A stretch of DNA of 19,071 nucleotides from an uncultured Actinomycetes bacterium (GTDB lineage: Bacteria; Actinomycetota; Thermoleophilia; Solirubrobacterales; 70-9), in the NCBI GenBank assembly GCA_946482365.1, contig CAMLQY010000034.1, positions 1-19,071 of the forward strand. The letters run 5' to 3'. The notes beneath the pieces were generated by a model, which made no database searches, was not told where the DNA came from, and was given only the letters and a program-made list of their open reading frames with translations. The position numbers were made by a program, and so were the translations under genes. Below, in pieces: positions 7,722 to 15,988 of the stretch. Numbering within the stretch: the stretch's first letter is position 1; every line of letters starts with the position of its first letter.

Positions 7722-8186
7722 CTAGCCGTCGGCGACGAGCGCGGAGAGCGCGTCTGCCCTGGTCACCAGCCCGGCGAGACGCCCCTCGCCGTCGACGACG
7801 GGCAGGTGGTTGTGGTGCTTCTCGGCGATCGTCCTGGCGACCGTCTCTGCGTCGTCGTCGGTGCGGGCGACGACCGGGTCCGGGGTCATCAGCTCGGAGA
7901 CCTTCGTCGCGAAGGCCTTGTTGAGGCGCTCCTCGAAGCCCTTCATCGAGCCGATGAAGACGACGCCCCCCATGATGTTCAGGTAGTGCGGCAGGTGAAG
8001 GTCCGCCTCCTCGTCGCCGAGGACCAGGTCTGACTCGCTGACGATGCCGACGACATGGCGCTCCGCGTCGATCACCGGAATCGCTCCCATGTCTGTCTTG
8101 GCGAGGAGCTCGATCGCCGCGCGCGCGTCGGCGTCGGGCGAGACGGCCGGCACGTCGGCGTCCATGATCTCGGCAGCGGTCTTCAT
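7722..8186 (-). CDS. Twin CBS-domain protein
   Basis: The 154-residue product consists only of a pair of CBS motifs (a Bateman module). The first is near residues 1-57 (AAEIMDADVPAVSPD ... GAIPVIDAERHVVGIVSESDL) and the second near 95-152 (VSELMTPDPVVARTDDD ... HLPVVDGEGRLAGLVTRAD). They are joined by a linker with a short hydrophobic stretch (YLNIMGGVVFIGSMKG). Such modules bind adenine nucleotides, sometimes c-di-AMP, and act as sensors for partner proteins; no ligand can be assigned here. ATG 8186 is the first start in frame. An 89-nt gap with a strong hairpin separates it from nnr, so it may be expressed at a different level from the upstream genes. alr follows after 4 nt. Confidence 0.9.
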   Translation of the reverse strand: MKTAAEIMDADVPAVSPDADARAAIELLAKTDMGAIPVIDAERHVVGIVSESDLVLGDEEADLHLPHYLNIMGGVVFIGSMKGFEERLNKAFATKVSELMTPDPVVARTDDDAETVARTIAEKHHNHLPVVDGEGRLAGLVTRADALSALVADG

Positions 8187-8220
8187 ATCGGGGGGCCGAG
8201 GTTATTCGACCGGCAGGATC

Positions 8221-8270
8221 GACGACTGAACGTTTGACCCCCGCATAGGTGGGTCAAACGACCAGTCGTC
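8221..8270 (-). repeat. Inverted repeat between nnr and the CBS gene
   Basis: Arms 8221-8240 and 8251-8270 pair over 20 bp with mismatches only at 8229-8230 and a 10-nt loop (CCGCATAGGT). It lies 5 nt downstream of the nnr stop in an otherwise tightly packed run. No T-tract follows on either strand, so it is a poor intrinsic terminator; it could stabilise the mRNA end, act as an attenuator, or be a dispersed element. Confidence 0.75.
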
Positions 8271-8275
8271 CGGCT

Positions 8276-9730
8276 TCAAGGACGGAGGCCGGCTGGGAGA
8301 GAGTCGATCACGTCTGTGGCGATCACCGACTCGGCGGCGCCGATGCGGGCGGCGGCGTCGCGACCGGCACGGGCGTGGGCGAGCACGGCGGCAGAGGCCG
8401 CGGCAAACGGCTCCAGGCCGCGGGCGAGAAGCGCCGCGAGGACCCCCGAGAGGACGTCGCCGGTGCCGGCGGTGGCGAGCGCCGGGGCCGAGAGGGCGTT
8501 GACCGCGACCCGCTCCCCGTCCGTGACGATCGTGTCGTCGCCCTTGAGCACGACGACGCCCCCGGCGGCAGCGGCGGCTTCGCGAGCCGCTGAGAGGCGG
8601 TGCGCGGAGATCTCCTCCGAGGAGCGGGCGAGCAGTCGCCCCAGCTCGCCGGCGTGCGGCGTGAGGATGGTCGGTGCCGCGCGAGCGGCGAGCCGCCCGA
8701 GCTCGCCCGCGAGCGCATTGAGCCCGTCGGCGTCGAGGACCAGCGGCGCCTCGATCGCAAGCGCCGCCTCGCGGGCGAGCTCCACCGAGCCGGGGTCGCG
8801 GCCCATGCCGGGGCCGAGCACCGCCGCGGCAGCCCCCTCGCAGGCCCGCCTGACCGCCTTCAGCGAGGCGGGCGCCAGGCATCCGTCCCCGCCCGGGCAG
8901 CCGACCGACATCACCTCGGGCTGGCCCGCCTCGAAGATCGCCTCCAGGTCCGCGGGCACGGCCACGGTCGCATAGCCCGCGCCCGCCCTGATCGCGGCCC
9001 GCGAGGCCATCTGGACCGCGCCAGTCAGCCCGCGTGAGCCGCCGGCGATCACGACCTGGCCCGAGCTGAACTTGGTCGACCTGGGCCCGCGTGCCGGCGC
9101 CAGCGCGAGGACGGCCGGCTCGATCGCGCCCGCCGCCGGCTCCGCGGGCGCGCCTGCGGGGATCCCGATCGGCACGACCCGCAGCTCGCCGGTGTGCCAC
9201 TTGCCCGGCGCGACCCGGTGGCCGACCTTGGCCGCGTGGAAGCAGACGGTGAGGTCGGCCTCGACCGCCGCCCCCTCGACCTCCCCGCTCGAGGCGTCTA
9301 CGCCCGAGGCGACGTCGCAGGCCACGACCGGCGCGCCGCTGCGGTTGATCGCCTCGATCGCAGCGGCGGCCGGCTCGCGCGGCACCCCGGCGAAGCCGGT
9401 GCCGAAGATCGCGTCGACGATCGCGCCCGAGCCGGACAGCCAGGCGTCGAGATCGTCCGGCGCCTCCTCAGAGAAGAGCTCGAGCTTCTCGACCGCGAAC
9501 CCCATCGCGCCCAGGTGCCGGGCCGCGATCAGCCCGTCGCCGCCGTTGTTGCCCTTGCCGCAGATGACCCGCACCGGCCCCTGCGGCGCCAGCCCGGCGA
9601 CGGCCTCGGCCAGGGCCGTGCCGGCCGTCTCCATCAGCTCCGCCTCGGGCACCCCCTGCTCCTCGATCGCCCAGCGGTCGACCGCGCGAATCCCCTCCGC
9701 GTCGTACAGCGGCGTCAGCCACGAGTCCAT
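8276..9730 (-). CDS. nnr: Bifunctional NAD(P)H-hydrate epimerase / ADP-dependent NAD(P)H-hydrate dehydratase
   Basis: The 484-residue two-domain repair enzyme restores damaged NAD(P)HX to NAD(P)H. The N-terminal YjeF_N epimerase domain spans about residues 1-200 (VRVICGKGNNGGDGLIAARH at 53-72, DAIFGTGF at 106-113, CDVASGVDASSG at 138-149). The C-terminal ribokinase-like dehydratase domain spans about 215-484 (VLGPGMGRD at 304-312, LDADGLNAL at 332-340, ILTPHAGELGRLL at 355-367, LKGDDTIV at 395-402, ATAGTGDVLSGVLAALLARG at 419-438, with the anion hole and catalytic Asp in GTGD). ATG 9730 is chosen because it starts one base after the acpS stop and gives the family N-terminus; upstream starts lie inside acpS. 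The acpS-nnr pair is common in Actinobacteria. Confidence 0.95.
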   Translation of the reverse strand: MDSWLTPLYDAEGIRAVDRWAIEEQGVPEAELMETAGTALAEAVAGLAPQGPVRVICGKGNNGGDGLIAARHLGAMGFAVEKLELFSEEAPDDLDAWLSGSGAIVDAIFGTGFAGVPREPAAAAIEAINRSGAPVVACDVASGVDASSGEVEGAAVEADLTVCFHAAKVGHRVAPGKWHTGELRVVPIGIPAGAPAEPAAGAIEPAVLALAPARGPRSTKFSSGQVVIAGGSRGLTGAVQMASRAAIRAGAGYATVAVPADLEAIFEAGQPEVMSVGCPGGDGCLAPASLKAVRRACEGAAAAVLGPGMGRDPGSVELAREAALAIEAPLVLDADGLNALAGELGRLAARAAPTILTPHAGELGRLLARSSEEISAHRLSAAREAAAAAGGVVVLKGDDTIVTDGERVAVNALSAPALATAGTGDVLSGVLAALLARGLEPFAAASAAVLAHARAGRDAAARIGAAESVIATDVIDSLPAGLRP

Positions 9731-9731
9731 C

Positions 9732-10088
9732 TCAGGCAGTCTCGACGATCGCGACCGCCGCGGCAAACTCCCGCGAGTGGGTCAGCGAGACCTCGATGCG
9801 CTCCCCGGCCGCCGCCGCGGCCGCCCGGCCGGAGAGGCGCACGGCCGGCGGCTCCCCCGCGAGGATCTCGATCTCGCGCAGGCCGAATCCCCCGGAGAGG
9901 CCAAGGGCCTTGACCACCGCCTCCTTGGCGGCGAAGCGGGCGGCGAGGTGGCGGGCCGGACGGGCCCGCGCCGCGGCGTAGTCGCGCTCCGCGTCGGTGA
10001 AGACGCGCTCGGCGAGGCGGGGATGGCGCTCCAGCGCACGCTCCAGGCGGTCGATCTCGAGCAGGTCGATGCCGACGCCAGGGGTCAT
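9732..10088 (-). CDS. acpS: Holo-[acyl-carrier-protein] synthase
   Basis: The 118-residue enzyme moves the 4'-phosphopantetheine arm from coenzyme A to the serine of acyl carrier protein, which fatty-acid synthesis requires. The magnesium-binding Asp8 is in GIDLLEIDR and Glu56 in ARFAAKEAVVKAL; the C-terminal SLTHSREFAAAVAI is the other family motif. Length is normal for AcpS-type rather than Sfp-type transferases. It starts 9 nt after the stop of the lipoprotein gene and ends 1 nt before nnr, so the three are very likely on one transcript. Confidence 0.96.
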   Translation of the reverse strand: MTPGVGIDLLEIDRLERALERHPRLAERVFTDAERDYAAARARPARHLAARFAAKEAVVKALGLSGGFGLREIEILAGEPPAVRLSGRAAAAAAGERIEVSLTHSREFAAAVAIVETA

Positions 10089-10097
10089 CGCCGCCCG

Positions 10098-11669
10098 TTA
10101 CTCCTCCAGGCCCACGATCAGCTTCGCCGTCGCCAGGTCGTCGTCGCCGCCCGTCCCCATCCCGACGTACTCGACGTGCCTCAGGTAGGGCTTCGCCTCC
10201 TGGAAGTCCTCGTAGTCGTCGTCGGAGGGGGTGATCATCGATTCCGCCAGGCGCAGCGCCCCCGGCCCGTCGACGAAGGCGCTGATCGGGGTGTCGCCCA
10301 GCGCCGCAACCGCCGCCTTGTAGCTCGCGCTCCCGGAGAGGGTTTCGCCGCTTTCCGTGTCGAGGCCGGCGAGGGCCGGGGCGAGGCTGTAGCCGATGGC
10401 GACGCGACCGGCCTTTGCGAGCACCACGAGCGGCTTCTCCCCCAGCTCGTCGCTGCGGACCGAGAAGCCGCTCGCGCCGTTGCCGTTGACCGCGGTCACG
10501 CCGGGCGTTCCCGTTTTGCGCAGCAGGACGCCGAGGTTTGCGACCGTCTTCGCCGCCTCCCCGGAGTCGCTGGTCAGCACCAGGGCGCCGACGAGCGAGC
10601 TCTCGCTGCTTCCCTGGGCGAAAACCGCCGCGTCTTCGAGGGAGGCGGCGAACTCATCGAGGTCGACGCCCATTTCCTTCAGCGTGCTCTTCAGCTGGTT
10701 GGGCGGCACCCCCTCATCCGGTATCCCGGTCTTGTCCAGCTCGTCGATCGCTTCCTTCAGCTGATCGCCGAACTCGGTGGCACCGACCGCCGCGAAGGAG
10801 CCGGCGGGCAGCGAGCCGATCAGCTCGGAGGCGTCGCCGCTCGGCGGTTCCTCGCCGCCGGGGTCGCTGCTGATGTCGACTTGGATCTGGTCGCTGCCGG
10901 GGATGACGCTGGCCACCGCGGTCGCGTCGCTGGGGTCGATCCCCGAGCTCTGGAGGATCCCTCTCGCCTGGGGGTCGATCTCGTCGTCCGAGGCCTCGAG
11001 CAATCCGCCGACGTCCAGGTAGACGTCGGCGAGGCTGCCGTCGGAAGCGGCCGAGATCGCGTCGGCGAAGCGCGCTTCGTCCGCGAGGGAGTCGCCCTGG
11101 ACGGCGTCGACCGCGGCCCTGAAGCCCCTCTCGCCTTCGGCGATGACGAGGAAGTCGTCGATCACGCCGACGCCGTTCTCGTCGGCCCCGCCGACCTTGA
11201 AGTCGACCCCTTTGTAGGAACCGTCTTCAAAGGGGTCGCTGCTCTGCGCGGCCTGGTCGTCGATGAATTCGCGGGTCGCGGCCGCGTCCGTCGTCTCGAC
11301 CGCGATCACAGGGTCGGACGGGTCGCCGTCCTCGTCGAGGGTCCTGAAGGCAACGCCCGCCTTCTCGCCCAGCCAGGGTTCGACTTCCCTGGCGAAGTCG
11401 ACCGGTTCGCCGTCCTCTCTCGCCGAGCTTTCCAGCTCGGAGACGATCAGCTCGCCGAGGCCCTCGGCGTCCGCGACGGTGCTCGCGATCGCGTCCACGT
11501 CCTCCTTCATCTCACCGCTGGGGCGCAGCTCGGCTTCGACGAAGACGAGCGAGCCCGGCGTCGCGAACTGGGCGGGATCGGAGCTGGAGCCGCCACCGCC
11601 GCCGCAACCGGCGATCGCGAGTGCAGCCGTGGCCGCGAGGACTGTGAGGACGGGGAGAGGTCTGGTCAT
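10098..11669 (-). CDS. Putative lipoprotein, DUF3352-like
   Basis: The 523-residue product has a lipoprotein signal peptide: MTRPLPV, a hydrophobic stretch, then the lipobox LAIAGC with Cys22 as lipidation site, followed by a flexible GGGGGSSS linker. The mature part is rich in Asp, Glu, Ser and Gly and soluble in character, so it should be anchored on the outer face of the membrane. The layout (PGSLVFVEAELRP at the start, repeated F-x-D-A-I-S and D-V-Y-L-D-V segments, a late PISAFVDGPGALRLAES) recalls DUF3352 proteins, whose function is unknown; that is my family guess without a search. ATG 11669 gives a compact signal peptide; a GTG at 11681 would add 4 residues. No Shine-Dalgarno sequence is visible for either. 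It sits between glmS and acpS, where the cited actinobacterial order does not have it. Confidence 0.8.
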   Translation of the reverse strand: MTRPLPVLTVLAATAALAIAGCGGGGGSSSDPAQFATPGSLVFVEAELRPSGEMKEDVDAIASTVADAEGLGELIVSELESSAREDGEPVDFAREVEPWLGEKAGVAFRTLDEDGDPSDPVIAVETTDAAATREFIDDQAAQSSDPFEDGSYKGVDFKVGGADENGVGVIDDFLVIAEGERGFRAAVDAVQGDSLADEARFADAISAASDGSLADVYLDVGGLLEASDDEIDPQARGILQSSGIDPSDATAVASVIPGSDQIQVDISSDPGGEEPPSGDASELIGSLPAGSFAAVGATEFGDQLKEAIDELDKTGIPDEGVPPNQLKSTLKEMGVDLDEFAASLEDAAVFAQGSSESSLVGALVLTSDSGEAAKTVANLGVLLRKTGTPGVTAVNGNGASGFSVRSDELGEKPLVVLAKAGRVAIGYSLAPALAGLDTESGETLSGSASYKAAVAALGDTPISAFVDGPGALRLAESMITPSDDDYEDFQEAKPYLRHVEYVGMGTGGDDDLATAKLIVGLEE

Positions 11670-11733
11670 GGCCGGGCACACTAACGAGCGACCAGGCGCG
11701 GAAAGCGCCGCCTGGACGCTTTGACCCCCGTCG

Positions 11734-13590
11734 TTACTCGACGGTGACGGTCTTCGCCAGGTTGCGCGGCTGGTCGACGTTGAGGCCGCGGGCGCGGGCG
11801 ATGTCGTAGGCGAGCAGCTGGAGGGGGAGGATGGCGACGATCGGCTGCAGGATCCAGTCGGTCCGAGCGACCTCGATCGTCTGGTCGGCGACCTCGCCGA
11901 CGCGCTCGCAGCCCTCGGTCGCGATCGCGATCGTGTCGGCGCCGCGGGCGCGCACCTCCTCGACGTTGGAGAGGACCTTGTCGAGCACGGGGCTGTCGGT
12001 GGCGACGCAGACGACCGGCGTCGACTCGTCGAGCAGCGCGATCGGCCCGTGCTTCATCTCTCCCGCCGCGTAGGCGTCGGTTGGGATGTAGGAGATCTCC
12101 TTCAGCTTCAGCGCCCCCTCGAGACAGACCGGCAGCCCGATGTGCCGGCCCAGATAGAGGAAGAAGCCGTGCTCGAACTGCGCGGTGGCCACCCCCCTGG
12201 AGGCCTCCTCGCAGGAGGCAAGGGTCGCCTCGATCTTCGACGGGATCGCCTTCAGCTCGGCGACCAGCTCGGCCATGCGGTCGGTGCCCAGCGTCCCGCG
12301 CAGCTCGGCGAGGCGCAGGCCGAGCAGGTACATCGCCGCGACCTGGGCGACGAAGGTCTTCGTCGCGGCGACGCTCACCTCGGGGCCGGCCCGGGTGTAG
12401 AGCACCGTGTCGGCGTCGCGGGTGGCCTGGCTGCCCATCACGTTGGTGATCGCCAGCACCTTGGCGCCGTTCTCGCGGGCGAGCCGCATCGCGGCCAGCG
12501 TGTCGGCCGTCTCGCCCGACTGGGTGATCCCGATCACCAGGTCGTCAGGCCCGATCACCGGGTTGCGGTAGCGGTACTCGGAGGCCACGTCCATCTCGAC
12601 CGGGACCCGCGCCCACTCCTCGATCGCGTAGCGGCCGACCAGGCCCGCGTGGTAGGAGGTGCCGCAGGCGACGATCACGATCCGCCTCAGGCCCCGCAGG
12701 AAGTCGTCGTCGAGCTCGACCTCGGAGAGGTCGACGCCGTCGTCGCTCGGCAGCCGGTCGGCGATCGTCTCGGCGACCGCGTCGGCCTGTTCGTGGATCT
12801 CCTTCAGCATGAAGGTCTCATAGCCGCCCTTCTCGGCAGCCGACTCGTCCCAGGAGATCTCTTCGGCGTCGCGCTGCACCGGCGCGCCGGCGGCGTCGGT
12901 GATGCTGATCCCGGCGGCGTCGATCGTGACGACCTCGTCGTTTTCGATCGCCACCGCTTCGCGCGTCTCGGCCAGGAAGGCCGGGATCGCCGACGCGAGG
13001 AAGGTCTCCCCCTCGCCCACGCCGGCGACCAGCGGGCACTCCTTGCGGGCGCCAACCAGGCGCCCGGGCTCCTCGGCGTGCATGGCGACGAAGGCGTAGT
13101 GGCCGCGCAGCTCGGCGAAGGAGGCTCGCACGGCGGCGGCGAGGTCGCCGTCGTAGTTGCGCTCGATCAGGTGGGCGACGATCTCGGCGTCTGTCTCGGA
13201 GCTGAAGTGGTGCCCCTCGGCGGCGAGCTCGCGGCGCAGCTCGGCGTGGTTCTCGACGATCCCGTTGAGGACGATGTGGACGCGGTCGGAGCAGTCGCCG
13301 TGCGGATGGGCGTTCTCCTCGGTGACCCGCCCGTGGGTGGCCCAGCGCGTGTGGGCGACGCCGGTTGTCGCGGGCGGCGCCGCCACCGCGACACCGCCCT
13401 GCTCGTCGTGGCGCTCGACCGCAGCGCGCAGGTTGGCGAGGTTGCCGACCGCGCGCACGCTGTCGATCCGGCCGTCCTCGATCACCGAGATCCCGGCCGA
13501 ATCGTAGCCCCGGTACTCGAGCTTCTCGAGGCCGGCGACCAGCAGGTCGCGGCAGGGGCGCCCACCGACGTATCCGACGATTCCGCACAT
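11734..13590 (-). CDS. glmS: Glutamine-fructose-6-phosphate aminotransferase (isomerizing)
   Basis: The 618-residue enzyme makes glucosamine-6-phosphate, the first step to UDP-GlcNAc. The N-terminal class II glutamine amidotransferase domain starts MCGIVGYVGG, with Cys2 as nucleophile once Met is removed; HTRWATHG is at 80-87 and NGIVENH at 109-115. Two SIS (isomerase) domains follow, the first with VACGTSYHAG and SGETADTLAA, the second before the family-typical C-terminus (GLNVDQPRNLAKTVTVE). ATG 13590 is chosen because the N-terminal Cys must follow the initiator Met; the frame stays open 74 codons further upstream only because the intergenic repeat lacks stops. No Shine-Dalgarno sequence is seen (TTGCCTCCCTT precedes ATG). 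A 172-nt gap with a large hairpin separates it from glmM. Confidence 0.97.
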   Translation of the reverse strand: MCGIVGYVGGRPCRDLLVAGLEKLEYRGYDSAGISVIEDGRIDSVRAVGNLANLRAAVERHDEQGGVAVAAPPATTGVAHTRWATHGRVTEENAHPHGDCSDRVHIVLNGIVENHAELRRELAAEGHHFSSETDAEIVAHLIERNYDGDLAAAVRASFAELRGHYAFVAMHAEEPGRLVGARKECPLVAGVGEGETFLASAIPAFLAETREAVAIENDEVVTIDAAGISITDAAGAPVQRDAEEISWDESAAEKGGYETFMLKEIHEQADAVAETIADRLPSDDGVDLSEVELDDDFLRGLRRIVIVACGTSYHAGLVGRYAIEEWARVPVEMDVASEYRYRNPVIGPDDLVIGITQSGETADTLAAMRLARENGAKVLAITNVMGSQATRDADTVLYTRAGPEVSVAATKTFVAQVAAMYLLGLRLAELRGTLGTDRMAELVAELKAIPSKIEATLASCEEASRGVATAQFEHGFFLYLGRHIGLPVCLEGALKLKEISYIPTDAYAAGEMKHGPIALLDESTPVVCVATDSPVLDKVLSNVEEVRARGADTIAIATEGCERVGEVADQTIEVARTDWILQPIVAILPLQLLAYDIARARGLNVDQPRNLAKTVTVE

Positions 13591-13687
13591 AAGGGAGGCA
13601 AGTAAGGGTAGAGACCGGCGGTTTGAAACGGTCCATCCTGGGCGGATATGGGTCTTTTCCCCCGGGGCGTGGTTGGGGATGGGGACG

Positions 13688-13752
13688 CCGGGGCCCCTCC
13701 CCAAAACACTCAAGCGAGGCTCCTGCCGAGCGTTTTGGGAGGGGACCCCCGG
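13688..13752 (-). repeat. Large imperfect inverted repeat between glmM and glmS
   Basis: Arms 13688-13711 and 13728-13752 pair over about 23 bp with one mismatch and two single-base bulges (core CCCTCCCCAAAAC against GTTTTGGGAGGGG), around a 16-nt loop. It begins 11 nt after the glmM stop on the minus strand. A second short G/C palindrome, CCCCGGGG (13661-13668), lies toward glmS. No T-tract follows, so it may be a Rho-dependent or stabilising hairpin, or a dispersed repeat. The rest of the 172-nt gap (13591-13762) shows no gene, and I see no glmS ribozyme. Confidence 0.75.
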
Positions 13753-13762
13753 AGACCCCGGC

Positions 13763-15076
13763 CTACCCCAGCTCCTGACGCACCACCGCAACCAGACGGT
13801 CGCAGACAGCATCGGCCTCCTTAGCCGTCGGCGCCTCGGCCATCACGCGCACCACCGGCTCGGTCCCCGACGGGCGCAGGAGCACGCGGCCGCGGCCCTC
13901 GAGCGCCTCTCCCTCGCGCTCGACCGCCTCCCAGACCGCGGTTGCGCCGGCAACCGCCTCGCGATCGGCGACCTCGACGTTGACCAGGGTCTGGGGCAGC
14001 TTGCGCATCGGCGCGACCTCGCTGAGGTCGCGGCCGCCGAGCTCGCGCATCGTCGCCAGCGCCGCGGCGGTGCCGTCGCCGGTGGCGACGAAGCGGGTGT
14101 CGATGATGTGCCCGGACTGCTCGCCGCCGAGGCTCCAGCCGCGCTCGCGCAGCTCGTCGAGGACGTAGCGGTCGCCGACCTTGGTCACGGCGACCTCGAT
14201 CCCGGCCTCGTCCATCGCCTGGTGGAAGCCGTAGTTGCTCATCACGGTGACGGCGACGCCGCCGCCGAGCTCGCCCCGCGCGGACATCCCGCGAGCGGCG
14301 AGGGCGATCAGCTCGTCGCCGTCGTGCGTACGGCCGCCGCGGTCGACGGCCAGCACCCGGTCGCCGTCGCCGTCGAAGGCGAAGCCGATCGTCGCCTCCG
14401 AGCCGGCGATGCGCGCGGCCAGGGCGTCGAGGTGGGTTGAGCCGCAGCCGTCGTTGATGTTGCGGCCGTCGGGCTCGACCGCGATCGCCTCGACAGTCGC
14501 GCCAAGCCTCTCGAAGATTGCCGGGGCCGCCCGGAAGGTGGCGCCGTTGGCGCAGTCGAGCATCACGGTGTGGCCGGAGAGGTCGAGCGGGAAGGCGGTC
14601 TCGAGCGCGCGCAGGTAGTCGTCCAGGCCGCCGTTCAGCTCCCGCACGCGGCCCGGCTCGGCACCCCCGGCCTCGGCCTCGATCAGCGACTCCATCCTCG
14701 CCTCGGCCTCGTCGTCGAGCTTGGTGCCCTGCGCGGAGAAGAACTTGATCCCGTTGTCGCGGTAGGGATTGTGCGAGGCCGAGACGACCGCGGCGAGGTC
14801 GAGGCCGAGGCGCTTGACGAGGATCGCCGCGGCCGGGGTCGGCAGCACGCCGCCGAGCAGCGCGTCGCCCCCCGCGGCGGCGATCCCGGCAGCAAGCGCC
14901 GACTCCAGCATCGGCCCGGACTCGCGCGTGTCGCGCACGATCAGCACCTGCGGTCGCTCGGCCTTCAGCGAAGCCGTGGCCGCGCGCCCGAGCGCGGTTG
15001 CCAGCTCGGCGGTGAGGAACGTCCCGGCCTCCCCCCGGACCCCGTCGGTTCCGAAGAGCTTGCGCCCTGCAGCCAC
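13763..15076 (-). CDS. glmM: Phosphoglucosamine mutase
   Basis: The 437-residue enzyme converts glucosamine-6-phosphate to glucosamine-1-phosphate, the step after GlmS. The N-terminus KLFGTDGVRG is diagnostic. The phosphoserine loop VVSASHNPYRDNGIKFF places the catalytic serine at Ser101, the magnesium loop is FAFDGDGDRVLAVD, the sugar-specificity loop SLGGEQSGHII, and the C-terminal phosphate-binding loop RPSGTEPVVRVMAEA. The start is GTG 15076, 12 nt after the rpsI stop, with AGGA about 10 nt upstream. The order rplM-rpsI-glmM is conserved in Actinobacteria; glmS follows after a 172-nt gap with a hairpin, so both enzymes of the pathway lie on the same strand in sequence. Confidence 0.97.
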   Translation of the reverse strand: MAAGRKLFGTDGVRGEAGTFLTAELATALGRAATASLKAERPQVLIVRDTRESGPMLESALAAGIAAAGGDALLGGVLPTPAAAILVKRLGLDLAAVVSASHNPYRDNGIKFFSAQGTKLDDEAEARMESLIEAEAGGAEPGRVRELNGGLDDYLRALETAFPLDLSGHTVMLDCANGATFRAAPAIFERLGATVEAIAVEPDGRNINDGCGSTHLDALAARIAGSEATIGFAFDGDGDRVLAVDRGGRTHDGDELIALAARGMSARGELGGGVAVTVMSNYGFHQAMDEAGIEVAVTKVGDRYVLDELRERGWSLGGEQSGHIIDTRFVATGDGTAAALATMRELGGRDLSEVAPMRKLPQTLVNVEVADREAVAGATAVWEAVEREGEALEGRGRVLLRPSGTEPVVRVMAEAPTAKEADAVCDRLVAVVRQELG

Positions 15077-15088
15077 CGGCCGGGCGTC

Positions 15089-15988
15089 CTAGCGCTTGGA
15101 GAACTGCGGCCGCTTGCGGGCCTTCTTCAGCCCGGCCTTCTTGCGCTCCTTGGCCCGCGCATCGCGGGTGAGGAAGCCCCGGCGCTTGAGCTCGCCGCGC
15201 AGCTCCGGGTCGACCTGGGTCAGGGCCCGGGCGATCCCGTGCCGCACCGCACCCGCCTGGCCGCTGATGCCGCCGCCGTGGACACGGACCCGGACGTCGA
15301 CGTTGCCCTCGTAGCCGGTGATGACCAGCGGCTGCATGGCGGTCGTCTGATGCAGGGGGCGGGGGAAGAACTCCTCCAGCCCCCGCTTGTTGATCTCGAC
15401 CTTGCCGCTTCCGGGCAGCAGGATGACGCGAGCGATCGCCGTCTTGCGCTTGCCGGTGGCGAGGTAACGGGCGTCGCCCTCCATCTTCGCCGGGGCGCGG
15501 CTGGCGGCCTTCGGCTCCTCGACGGCATCGCCGACGAGCGCCGCCTCGCGCTGCGCGCGCTCCTCCTCTTCGGCTTCGATGCGAGCCTGCTCCTCGGCGC
15601 TCAGCGGCCGCTCCTCCGGCTCAACCGCGATCGGCTCGAGGTCGGCCCCCGGAATCACGTCCTTCTTCTTCTCCTCAGCCTCAGGCTTCTCAGCCGGCTT
15701 CTCAGCCGCCTCCTCCGCAACGGGCTCAGCCTCCACCGCCTCGGCCTCCTCAGCTTTCTCCCCCTCAGACTCCTCGACGGCATCCCCCTCGGCCTGCGAC
15801 GCATCGGAGTCCGGTGACTCAGACCCTTCCTCCGCGGGTGGCGCAGACTCGGGGGGGCCGAGAACGGAGGCCTCGCCCCCGCCCGCAGGCCCCCCCGAGG
15901 CTGCGTCGGGACCCGCGGCCGACTCCTCCGAGTCCTTGACCGAAGCCTCGTCCTGCTCTGAAGTCTCTTTGCTCTCGTCGTCGATCAA
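15089..15988 (-). CDS. rpsI: 30S ribosomal protein S9 with long acidic N-terminal extension
   Basis: The last ~126 residues (about 174-299) are a complete S9: [20 protein letters not shown], the [20 protein letters not shown] core, [20 protein letters not shown] and the terminal QFSKR tail that reaches the decoding site. Before it come about 173 residues of low-complexity Glu/Ala/Pro/Ser sequence (for example [14 protein letters not shown] and [13 protein letters not shown]), strongly acidic and probably disordered or partly helical. The start chosen is TTG 15988, which overlaps the rplM TGA (TTGA) and has GGAG 8 nt upstream. ATG 15484 would give an ordinary-length S9 of 131 residues, but would leave about 500 nt of open, compositionally biased frame unexplained. 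Total length, 299, is about twice the usual 130-170. Confidence 0.9.
   Translation of the reverse strand: MIDDESKETSEQDEASVKDSEESAAGPDAASGGPAGGGEASVLGPPESAPPAEEGSESPDSDASQAEGDAVEESEGEKAEEAEAVEAEPVAEEAAEKPAEKPEAEEKKKDVIPGADLEPIAVEPEERPLSAEEQARIEAEEEERAQREAALVGDAVEEPKAASRAPAKMEGDARYLATGKRKTAIARVILLPGSGKVEINKRGLEEFFPRPLHQTTAMQPLVITGYEGNVDVRVRVHGGGISGQAGAVRHGIARALTQVDPELRGELKRRGFLTRDARAKERKKAGLKKARKRPQFSKR

Noticed and set aside
9072..11684. Very long open frame (870 codons) on the plus strand
   Set aside because: It lies opposite nnr, acpS and the lipoprotein gene, has no recognisable motif, and is rich in Arg/Ala/Gly/Asp as expected for an antisense frame in high-GC DNA.
11692..11717. Small hairpin (CCAGG...CCTGG) downstream of glmS
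   Set aside because: Short stem with a 3-nt bulge and no T-tract; too weak to call a terminator or repeat.
11714..11728. TTTGACCCCCG shared with the hairpin at 8233
   Set aside because: An 11-base match is expected by chance many times in 19 kb of biased sequence.
12049..13605. 518-codon plus-strand open frame opposite glmS
   Set aside because: Antisense shadow of a clearly recognised enzyme; no motifs of its own.
13591..13762. Possible glmS ribozyme upstream of glmS
   Set aside because: The region shows a simple C/T-rich inverted repeat and no recognisable ribozyme core; the ribozyme is mainly known from Firmicutes.
13591..13812. 74-codon upstream extension of the glmS frame
   Set aside because: GlmS needs Cys directly after the initiator Met, so the start is 13590; the upstream frame only reads through the intergenic inverted repeat and the glmM end.
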